A stretch of DNA of 64,000 nt from Ischnura elegans. Its lineage: Eukaryota; Arthropoda; Insecta; Odonata; Coenagrionidae. Where the stretch lies: assembly GCF_921293095.1 (NCBI RefSeq), contig NC_060246.1:108790941-108854940 (forward strand), read 5' to 3'. Below, one piece after another: positions 56,563-64,000 of this stretch. A model generated the notes under the pieces. It was not told the origin of the DNA. It saw only the letters and a list, made by a program, of their open reading frames with translations, and searched no databases. The position numbers and the translations under genes were made by a program. The stretch's first letter is position 1, and each line of letters starts with the position of its first letter.

Positions 56563-56828
56563 TTATTTTCAAATTTGAAAAACAAGTATATACAAATACA
56601 TATAATACAAGGTTCGCCATAGGCGATGAATCCCCCCATTTTCAGGGTGGGGATGTTTCCCTAAATGTCTTTCTAGGCACTTCACATAAAAATTAGTCAC
56701 TTTCACAGTTACCCTTTGCACAGAAAAATAAATCACTCTGGTAGACTTCGCACAGATCATCACTCACTATTTCCCCTTATGGGTTAATGCACACAAACAA
56801 AAATATATATATATACAAAAGGAATAAA
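56563..56828 (-). ncRNA. LINE 3' UTR with two stem-loops, right copy
   Basis: Stem 2 is TCGCC-TAT-GGCGA (56614-56626). Stem 1 pairs ATCCCCACC with a TGGGGGGAT arm (about 56630-56655). The primary sequence is only about 70% like the left copy, but both stems persist. The final TTTGAAAATAAA abuts U1. Confidence 0.65.
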
Positions 56829-59800
56829 TTAATCTGACAAGTTCATATGTTTTCTGTATATGTCCGTCGAGTATCTTATGGCAGCGGAGCACATTCTCTT
56901 CTTCAGGGACCTAATCCTCCGTGGGCTGATTCCCAGGCCGGCGAGGACAGGGTTGTTTCTTCCGTCCCAGGAACCCAGGGCGCCGACAATAATGGCCCCC
57001 AGCCGGACGTCTGTCTCGTAGCGCCCCTCCACGCGTAATCTGGCTGCCAGGTCGTGGTACTTTTCTATTTTTGCTGCTCGCGCTGCTCGGAAGGACGGTC
57101 GTCTATTTTCGATGGGTATGGTTACGTCGATGATATAGACCCTCCCCATTGGGCCTCCGCGAGCCACAATGTCCGGACGCAGCCTCGTGTCCGCTCCAGG
57201 CACCGTCCTGTCAATGGTTACCTCCCATGTTTTCGGGATGTATTCCACCAAGAGGTCCTGGATGCTGTTGTGCCGGGCTATCCGCAGCTGACGGTGGGCC
57301 AGGCATTGGTTGAGGACATGAGTGAGGGTCTCGTCCCCCTCCTGGCAGATCCTGCATTTCCGGTCCTCAGGCTCGGCACTCCCCCTTAGTGCCCCACGGA
57401 GCGGGAGCACATTCAATCGGCCTCGGTGGACGAAGCACCAGTCCTTCAGTCTGGTGTGCTCACCCGACCGAAGGAAGTGGTTGCTTTCGTCTTCGATGGA
57501 GGAGAGCTCGAACACCTTACCCTGGTCCGGCTTGGCCACCAGCCGGCGCCTGTAGGCCTCGTGTACTGCTCCTCGGAGGAGACCGGTGATGCGGTGGCGG
57601 GCCGACGGCGGGATAATAATGAGCTCCAGGTCCGAACGCGGGTTCCTCACTCGGAGTGAGATTTCTTTTTTGGCGTCACTCCATTCCCACTCCGGTAGGC
57701 ATAACGGCGCGAGCCCCCTGGTCGCCTTCCTAGCCCTTGACCATGTCGACGCGCACTCCTTGGAGCTCGTACCAAGTTCCCCCTCCATTGAGCCATTTAG
57801 GTACTGGCAGAGCACTTTCTTGCATGGCGGTTGACCATTGCGGCCAAGTCTTAGATGCACTGTGTCATGTAGGCCGTACCATGCAGCCTTCCTCACCTCT
57901 GGGTCTTTGCACGTTAACATCCGGAATGCCTGAATTATGGCCTGGATGTTGGCCTCATCTGTCAGTGGCACGTATCCCCCGCCACCGGCTTTGGTTGGTA
58001 TGTTCACAATTTCCCGGCTTGCCCTGACTGGTAGGCAGAGCCACGACTTGATAGCGTGATGGATGACCTTATCAGCGGTGGCAAGGTCCTTTATTGCAAC
58101 TGCTGAGACTCGTAGCGGGAACGTTATTCTGGGGATGATGAATGTATGGACGGCGTCTATTTTTTGCCAGGGGAGGAGGTCACTCTGTGCGATAAGGGTA
58201 GTATCTCTGGTCATGCCCTGCAGGGTTTCCGTTGGGGACGTACCTGCCTTATACCCTACAGGACAACCAAGATATCTGTAGGCTTCCCCTTCACGGAGAG
58301 CCTGCATCGTTGCTCCCTGAATGTCAAACGTCGACTCCGGCAGCCTCTGCCTGTTTTTGCCGAAATCAACGTGAAGGCTTGCACACTTTCTTGGCTTAAA
58401 CTTGAGCCCACACCAATCTGCTGCTTTGCTTGCTGCGAATAGTAGGGATCTCAGCATCCCCGCATTTCTCCCTATTATTACTAGGTCGTCTGCGTACGCG
58501 AGGACGCAGAGGGATGTGGGGCCACATTTATAGGCTGCCGTGACCCGTTTCTGGAGGATAGCCCTAAGCAAGGGCTCGATGGCGAGGTTAAATAGGAGAG
58601 GGGAGAGAGGGTCACCTTGCCGGACGCCACATCTAAGGGGTATCTCATCCGTAACCTCGGTGGAGAGCTGTACCATTGTGTTTGCCCCTGCATATAGAGA
58701 GGCGATCACTTGGACCATGTCGTCCGGCATTTCGAGGGCCCGCAGCGTCTGCCAGATGTGGTCGTGAGGAACTGACCCGAATGCGTCAGCCAGATCCAGC
58801 CAGGCTATCGCGATTTCCTTGTAGTTGCGACGGGCGTCCTCCAATGCGGCCTGCAGGAGGAAGTTGTGTTCAAAACATCCTTCAGTGGAGGGTACGAAGC
58901 CTTTCTGGATGGGAAATGATAACCGACGACTCCTCAGGGCCCAGTGGGAGATCCTATCCGCCAGAATCCCCGTAAATAGCTTGGCCATGGTGGGCATTAG
59001 TGCGATTGGTCTCCAGTTTGATATGTCGTGTTCGTCACCACCTTTGAGAGTCAGGACAGTTTTCGATGTTTTCCACTGTTGTGGCACTGCTTTGCTCGTC
59101 ATGCACCAGTTAAATATGCTTGCGAGTACCGAGCCGTCTGGATCGATTTGGCGCCACGCTCGGTAAGGTACCAGGTCTGGGCCAGGGGCGGTGTTTTTTG
59201 CCTTCTGTAGGCGCTTTGTCACTTCAGATGGTGATATCTTCCGAGTGAGTTTCGTCACTTCGTGGTCCTGCCTTACAAAGTTCCACGAAGGGATTACCGA
59301 TGGAGCGGGGGTATTGGAGGGCGGACGCCCTGGCTTGCGAAAGAAGTTCACCACCTCATCCGATGGGACGTCACACGTGGGCAAAGCTGGTTCCATGACC
59401 TTTTTCGCGGCCGCTCCTTTGTTTACTTTATATAGGTGTTGCAGCCTACCGGGCTCCAATGGCGGTCTAGGGGTGCGGGAAGCTGGTCCGCGGGTTATGC
59501 TTCTCGGGTTGAGCGCCGCCCCTTCCTCCGTGATTTCGGCGACTATGTCTTCGAATTCCCTGACATCTCCCTCCCGCAGTATGCCCAATCTGATCTGCCA
59601 GATCATTTGATTCTCAGTGGGAAGCTCCTGGCGGTTTTTCGTTTTCGGGGCCCTATCTTCCCTTTCCAATGTTGCTGGTAAGGTAGAGGTGGCGCCTCCG
59701 GCGTCACGTGGTCTGCTTTGAGCTCGCCTCTGTCTGACGGGTGGGGGTACGGAGGGTGTCTCAGTACTTACATTTGCAGGTGAGGCCCCACTGGAAGGCC

Positions 59801-60029
59801 CCATCCCAGGTGGGACCACATCGGGTGGGGCTGGCCGGGGTGCTGCAGCAGAAACCGGGGAGGCACGGGGGTATAGGGGTTCCACAATGGGGGAGCTGGT
59901 ACATAGCTCGCGTCCGTCGGCAGCGGAAATAGGTGGGAGCCTGTTGATGCGGCTGGATGCGTTATCATTGGGTGTCGAGGCACTTGCTGCACATGCTGGG
60001 GAGGTGGATGCACATGTGGGGGCGGGCAC
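56829..60029 (-). CDS. ORF2: reverse transcriptase plus restriction-like endonuclease, right copy
   Basis: 1066 codons with the same architecture as the left ORF2: RT with YADD at 512-515, knuckle C892/C895/H904/C909 and PD-D endonuclease (PD 952-953, D968). The first ATG is codon 76 (59804). ORF1 covers the first 87 codons in another frame, so ORF2 is made either from that internal ATG or by a frame change from ORF1. Codons 1 to about 843 are about 96% identical to the left copy by hand count, but the last 222 only about 78%. The two copies thus differ mainly across the knuckle and nuclease. No inactivating change is visible. Confidence 0.93.
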   Translation of the reverse strand: MPAPTCASTSPACAASASTPNDNASSRINRLPPISAADGRELCTSSPIVEPLYPRASPVSAAAPRPAPPDVVPPGMGPSSGASPANVSTETPSVPPPVRQRRAQSRPRDAGGATSTLPATLEREDRAPKTKNRQELPTENQMIWQIRLGILREGDVREFEDIVAEITEEGAALNPRSITRGPASRTPRPPLEPGRLQHLYKVNKGAAAKKVMEPALPTCDVPSDEVVNFFRKPGRPPSNTPAPSVIPSWNFVRQDHEVTKLTRKISPSEVTKRLQKAKNTAPGPDLVPYRAWRQIDPDGSVLASIFNWCMTSKAVPQQWKTSKTVLTLKGGDEHDISNWRPIALMPTMAKLFTGILADRISHWALRSRRLSFPIQKGFVPSTEGCFEHNFLLQAALEDARRNYKEIAIAWLDLADAFGSVPHDHIWQTLRALEMPDDMVQVIASLYAGANTMVQLSTEVTDEIPLRCGVRQGDPLSPLLFNLAIEPLLRAILQKRVTAAYKCGPTSLCVLAYADDLVIIGRNAGMLRSLLFAASKAADWCGLKFKPRKCASLHVDFGKNRQRLPESTFDIQGATMQALREGEAYRYLGCPVGYKAGTSPTETLQGMTRDTTLIAQSDLLPWQKIDAVHTFIIPRITFPLRVSAVAIKDLATADKVIHHAIKSWLCLPVRASREIVNIPTKAGGGGYVPLTDEANIQAIIQAFRMLTCKDPEVRKAAWYGLHDTVHLRLGRNGQPPCKKVLCQYLNGSMEGELGTSSKECASTWSRARKATRGLAPLCLPEWEWSDAKKEISLRVRNPRSDLELIIIPPSARHRITGLLRGAVHEAYRRRLVAKPDQGKVFELSSIEDESNHFLRSGEHTRLKDWCFVHRGRLNVLPLRGALRGSAEPEDRKCRICQEGDETLTHVLNQCLAHRQLRIARHNSIQDLLVEYIPKTWEVTIDRTVPGADTRLRPDIVARGGPMGRVYIIDVTIPIENRRPSFRAARAAKIEKYHDLAARLRVEGRYETDVRLGAIIVGALGSWDGRNNPVLAGLGISPRRIRSLKKRMCSAAIRYSTDIYRKHMNLSD

Positions 60030-61489
60030 TGCATATTCACAGGGGATTGAGGGCGCACTCGGGATTGGTGTGGGTGAACCGGGGAGGGGGGACGGTGGCG
60101 AACTGGGTTGGGTCGGTGGAAGGCAGAGGGGTTGGGGAGGTGATTAATCGATTGAGGACGGTCTTCGGAGGGGTAGGTTCGGCGTCCCAGTGGAGAGGGC
60201 GAACGATGGTTGGCGCCGAGTCGACAGCTTCCCGGAGGGAAGCGCCGACGTTCCGATTGCCACTGGTGACCATTAGGCACTGGGGGGTCGGTAGAATTCA
60301 GAGGTAGGCGTTGATCTTGCAGCACTTGGGGATTTGGGTGGCGGTGCACAGGGAAGTGGGTCACAGGGGAAGGGGCTCGGTGACACATGGGGGAGGGGCC
60401 ACGGTGGTCCACAGGGGAGCGGGGGAGGCGATACACGGGGGAGGGGGCACGGTGGTACACAGGGGAGCGGGGACGGTGATACACGGGGGAGGGAGCACGG
60501 TAGCACACGGGGGCGCGAGGGGGATGAAGTACGCGAGGGCCTCTGTCGCACGCTTCGTCCAGCAGCCTCTGGTCTCGGATGAGGGGGGGGATGTTTCGGT
60601 GGTCATCCACATGGTCGTACGCCGGGCGCTTCTGGTAGCGCCTATTCCTTCTGCGTCTACGGCGACGGGGTGGCTCCTCCCTTTCCCTGACTTCGTCCGT
60701 TCTCTGCTCTCCAGTCGCCAGTGGTGGGTTTTGAGGACCTATCAAGTGCTCGTGAGGCTGCACTCTTTGCCTTACACTTCCCACACATCTGCATGTGCCG
60801 TGAGTGGCACTTACGGGTTCCCTAACATTGTGGGTTTGTGTGTTTGCACTGGTGACACTCGGGTCAAAAACTGCGATTACCCTGTCACTTCCACTGACTG
60901 CTAAGTCATCACTTTCACCCATGTCGATGGGTACATGGTTACCATTGTCACTTGGGGAAGGTTCACTAAGATCACTTAATGGTAAGTTGGGGGAAACGAT
61001 CGTGGTAGCGTTATTTTGACTTACCGGCTCAAGTTGAACCTCCGTCCTTTCTCCAGGGTGAGTGTCGTTGGCTTGCCGTTGAGACAGGTAACGCTCATCT
61101 CCCTCCTCCGTGGCAGCCAGGGGGGATAGGGGTTCCGGCGAAATAGGCTCTAAAATCTCCGTGTTGGCAGCAGTCTCCTCCTCTGTTTGCGTGCCTTTGT
61201 GGACAAGGCGAGGCACTCTATATGGCGGAACACTGCAACCTCTTTTTCTGACTACTGGCCGCCGAACGGATTCGCCTCCAGCCGTCAGGGCAGTTTCTTC
61301 GCCAAATATTTTCACCCATTCTTCGGCTATCCATTTGTCCACTTCTGCCTGATCAATTGACTTCAGCGTTGTGGATGCTGCTACTTTCCTTGCCCTTGAC
61401 GTGCTGCGCAGTTCCCGTTCTCGGGTCACCGTGGGCGGAAGTTTATGCACCGCCGTTTGCATCGTCGATGCTACTCCTTTACTCAGCAT
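59768..61489 (-). CDS. ORF1: proline/arginine-rich protein, right copy
   Basis: From the first ATG (61489) the frame gives 573 residues. The N-terminal third has a charged, probably helical part (TLKSIDQAEVDKWIAEEWVK). The middle is acidic and serine-rich, followed by a strongly basic patch RRRRRRRNRRYQKR. A tandem array of ten-residue units of R(A/P/G)PSPVYHR type (a 30-bp minisatellite, about 60375-60525) comes next. The last 200 residues are rich in P, H and R (HVHPPPQHV). No esterase, RRM, zinc knuckle or ULP protease was recognised. The basic patch suggests RNA or DNA binding. Its stop (59768) lies inside ORF2, 37 nt after ORF2's first ATG. Confidence 0.75.
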   Translation of the reverse strand: MLSKGVASTMQTAVHKLPPTVTRERELRSTSRARKVAASTTLKSIDQAEVDKWIAEEWVKIFGEETALTAGGESVRRPVVRKRGCSVPPYRVPRLVHKGTQTEEETAANTEILEPISPEPLSPLAATEEGDERYLSQRQANDTHPGERTEVQLEPVSQNNATTIVSPNLPLSDLSEPSPSDNGNHVPIDMGESDDLAVSGSDRVIAVFDPSVTSANTQTHNVREPVSATHGTCRCVGSVRQRVQPHEHLIGPQNPPLATGEQRTDEVREREEPPRRRRRRRNRRYQKRPAYDHVDDHRNIPPLIRDQRLLDEACDRGPRVLHPPRAPVCYRAPSPVYHRPRSPVYHRAPSPVYRLPRSPVDHRGPSPMCHRAPSPVTHFPVHRHPNPQVLQDQRLPLNSTDPPVPNGHQWQSERRRFPPGSCRLGANHRSPSPLGRRTYPSEDRPQSINHLPNPSAFHRPNPVRHRPPSPVHPHQSRVRPQSPVNMQCPPPHVHPPPQHVQQVPRHPMITHPAASTGSHLFPLPTDASYVPAPPLWNPYTPVPPRFLLQHPGQPHPMWSHLGWGLPVGPHLQM

Positions 61490-61704
61490 TAAGCATATAA
61501 ACCAACTGAAGGGCCGGATTACCCGTTCCAACGGTACTTGGCACAGCTCACCTCTCAGTGGTTATAAATTTCGAGGCTGAAGGCCCTTACGTAGGCGACA
61601 CAGAAACACTACTTAAGCACACTTACGTTTACCTCCCGAACGTCGGCAGTCAGCAGCTGTCAGCTTCCACAGGGTATTCAGGATTCCAGTTATTCCATTA
61701 TAAG
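61490..61704 (-). promoter_or_regulatory. 5' leader of the U1-inserted LINE
   Basis: About 215 bp between U1 nt 31 and the ORF1 ATG. R2-group elements often open with an HDV-like self-cleaving ribozyme at this place. The leader has GC-rich complementary pieces (for example GGAATAACTGGAATCC), but I could not establish the double-pseudoknot fold. Confidence 0.35.
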
Positions 61705-61735
61705 GATCACGGTAGCCCCTACGCCAGGTAAGTAT
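61705..61735 (-). pseudogene. U1 snRNA gene, 5' part (right arm)
   Basis: 31 nt of U1 from ATACTTACC to CTACCGTGATC, i.e. the splice-site-pairing tail and the ascending side of stem-loop I into its loop. The insertion falls inside the loop that U1-70K binds (GAUCACGAAG in known U1). It shows the sequence that the left copy lost (nt 21-31). Confidence 0.95.
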
Positions 61736-64000
61736 GTTCGATTTTCAAATTTTGAAGAACCGGGTTCAACACCCCCTACGTTTACATATCGGTGACTTCA
61801 TTTCAATTTCTCGTATATGGCACGAAGACCTCTTTTCTGGAATTAAAAGGCCAGTGCTGGATTTTTAATAAGAAACGACGATGAACCTCAATATAGAATA
61901 TGTAAATCATTCCTTTCTAAGGACCTTAGACCACAGTATTTAACGCCCTTCGGTCGCATTACGAAGGGAAAAAGAACCTCTAGCGCGCTTCACGCATTGA
62001 GCCGACTCTTCTCAATTTCCGCGCAAGAGAACCACGCAAGAACAAGAGAATCATGGAGTAATTTTGGAGAGGACACGGTGAGTGGTGGAGGAAAATTTTG
62101 CACTGAGGGTGAACTACAGGTTCCCAAGTCTCATTCCATCTAATATTCATTCAAAGGACTCACATTCGAAGATCCTTTTGCGTATTACCCCGCGAGTCGA
62201 TCCTCGTTTCTTTCGTATTCCTATCGATTGGCCGTGTTTGAACCGAACCTATATCCCCGCCACTTCCGCAGTTTCCTGATCGTAAACACACATGGCTTTC
62301 ACGATCATCGCTTTAGGTAGGTCTTACCTTTTACTAAAATGAATTCTTGAAAATGAGATTTCTTAGACATTCAACTTAAAAAGGGCTGGAGATATTACGG
62401 ACTTTTTTCACGAGAGGAATAAAGGTGAAAATCGGTGAATGCTTACACTTAAGAGCATCCTCATCACCAATCCTTGCGTTACCGCACTTGCCAAAATATA
62501 GGCAACTTCCACTTTAAAAGGTTCAATGTGACCGGATTCGCTCGGAGAAATTATATAGATCATATTATACCACCAGCAAATTACCGCAAGCGTTTCCAAG
62601 TGAAAAGGTTTTCTTAAACTTTGATTTGGTCGTATTTTTAAGGCCATCGCGTGTGACATTTTTAGTTCACGTATTTCAAACGATGTCTCAGTGATATAGG
62701 TCGAGCGATACCCTCTCATGCCTGATGTGAAGATTGTTTTGTGTCTCATTATTCACCGGAACAATAGAGAATTAGAACGATTTCTAAATGCATCGCACGA
62801 TGATAGCACGTCAGTATAATAATAATTGTTTATTCTTACGGGTGTTAACCCAATGTACAGAAAAGTGTTACATTAAACAGCATGTAGACATAGCGTTACA
62901 TAATTAAGTACATATAAAAGCATATAAACATTAATAAGCACAATTTAACACATTTATATAGTAAAGGGTAGCGAAAGATAGCATGTAATCAATATAAAAA
63001 GTTATAAAATGACAAATATGTAAGAAGCATACAAACATCAATAAGCAAGTATGTATGTATAAGTACAAACTCTCGCATCGTATGCGTGCAATAATTGTGC
63101 ATGAGGTAAATTTAAAGTTTATTTTGCTAGTAGCATCGCAGGCTCCATCCGAGTCTCCGCTTCATTGTGCCTTTTAATCCCTTCTTGGAATTGTACTTGC
63201 GGTACTCTGTCGTCTTGTTGAAATGCTTCTTTGAAATCAATCATCAATGCCTCTTGTCAACATGCATTCATCACTTGACGATGACCTGAGAAGACCGATC
63301 GGTTCCCAATCAGCGGCGGAAAACAACGCAAAGAAATATACTCAGTGAGTTCAACTTGTTAGACATCACCAGCGGTCACAATAATGGCAGTTTTTCATCA
63401 CTACAGAGTTTTTACTGCGATTGTGAATTTGAGTTGCTTGGATGTTGCATATGTATCCCATTAATGATGAAGCACCATTTAATTAAAGATCAAAACTTTG
63501 ACATTTCGGTCCATCTTGAGGTGATAACTGCCAGATTTATCAATTCCAATGTTACACGTACAGGACCCCGTTACCAGTTTTTATATCCTCATCAGACATT
63601 CCTTACCAAGAATTTTTGTTTATTGTATCCAATACAAAAAGACATCACACAACTACCAATACATACTTTTGAATACATATTCTTCATCCTGCCCACATGG
63701 TTTGGAAATTTTTTAGTAATCCCACCAAAAAGTTGCCAAAACCTATGACATTCAGAGATTTAATCCCAAAACACAAACCGTAACAGAAAATACATTATTT
63801 CTACAGTTACAGCATTTCCAACTGCCATTTCTGAGGCTCAGCTTGCCACACAATGGATTTCGCCCAAGTTTTCATCAGCCTCCACACTGGGAGCACAACT
63901 TTTCCTCACAGCTAGCTGCAGCTCCCGTCTGATTTGAAATCTCTCTCCTTGAGTACGTCCATCACATGGCAAAAATTCCCATGCCATAGAAACTGCTCTT
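61736..64000 (-). other. Outer part of right arm
   Basis: Mirror of 35527-37791. It holds the U1 upstream DNA, the unassigned frames 62408-62749 and 63356-63748, and the retroposon tail 62807-63242. Nothing further was recognised. Confidence 0.6.

Larger units (their letters stand above)
56563..61704 (-). mobile_element. U1-inserted R2/NeSL-like LINE, right copy, near full length
   Basis: A 5142-bp element between U1 nt 31 (GTGATC at 61705-61710) and U1 AAGGCGG (56556-56562). It has a 5' leader of about 215 bp, ORF1, an overlapping ORF2 and a structured 3' UTR without poly(A). Only about three U1 bases (ACG in the usual arthropod or human sequence) are unaccounted for at the joint. Both long frames are open. 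The copy could therefore be recent and possibly autonomous. Confidence 0.93.
50992..64000 (-). repeat. Right arm of giant inverted repeat (runs off window)
   Basis: Inverse copy of the left arm, from GATATAGATG at 50992 to beyond the window end. It contains the longer, apparently full-length U1-inserted retrotransposon. The inner border falls within a CGATCGCTACAGCGAGATAT word at about 50973 that is repeated inside the arm at about 51351, so recombination at a short homology may have set the border. Confidence 0.95.

Noticed and set aside
35527-64000. Dismissing the inverted repeat as an assembly duplicate of one locus
   Set aside because: Sparse base differences in the arms and major differences between the two retrotransposon copies show two distinct sequences. 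A haplotype-join artefact still cannot be excluded and is listed for checking.

Overview
This window looks like nuclear DNA of an arthropod, probably an insect. It is AT-rich, has no bacterial-style operons, and is dense with eukaryotic transposons (hAT, piggyBac, pogo, copia, Penelope and several LINE clades). It carries a eukaryotic tRNA-Asp gene and two interrupted copies of a spliceosomal U1 snRNA gene. No intact host protein gene could be recognised. Almost all coding sequence belongs to mobile elements.

Layout. 1-10.7 kb is a nested transposon: an outer hAT element (578-10666, 8-bp target duplication GGTAAGGT) was split by a 9.16-kb element (1278-10436, 8-bp target duplication GATTCGGT). 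The inner element itself holds a LINE fragment, MITEs and a 3.3-kb TACATATGTA-rich element that may contain a spliced transcript. 10.7-20 kb has LINE tails and two piggyBac-like elements (12705-15962 and 16972-20014), the second invaded by a Penelope-like element whose GIY-YIG open frame lies between two hammerhead-like motifs. 19.7-28.8 kb is bounded by a 1.2-kb direct duplication and holds a copia fossil into which a 2475-bp piggyBac with complete ends was inserted, plus another piggyBac fragment. 28.8-35.5 kb has a dispersed 440-bp repeat (three copies), a pogo MITE and a copia gag fossil.

35.5-64 kb is one very large inverted repeat. Left arm 35527-47301 and right arm 50992-64000 (running off the window) are almost identical and flank a 3.7-kb unique spacer. 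Each arm carries, mirror-wise, a tRNA-Asp gene, hAT and foldback MITEs, LINE fragments and a U1 snRNA gene.

The main discovery: both U1 genes are interrupted, at the same point in the stem-loop I segment, by an RLE-type (R2/NeSL-like) non-LTR retrotransposon. Both copies keep an open 1066-codon RT/zinc-knuckle/PD-D endonuclease frame. The right copy (56563-61704) also has a long proline/arginine-rich ORF1. The left copy (37812-41730) is 5'-truncated. The two copies have different 5' junctions and strongly different 3' ends although the surrounding arms are nearly identical, so they look like separate insertions into the same site. This is the pattern expected of a U1-snRNA-gene-specific retrotransposon. 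Known LINEs of comparable habit (Utopia, Keno) use U2 snRNA genes; I know of no described RLE-type family specific for U1, but could not search.
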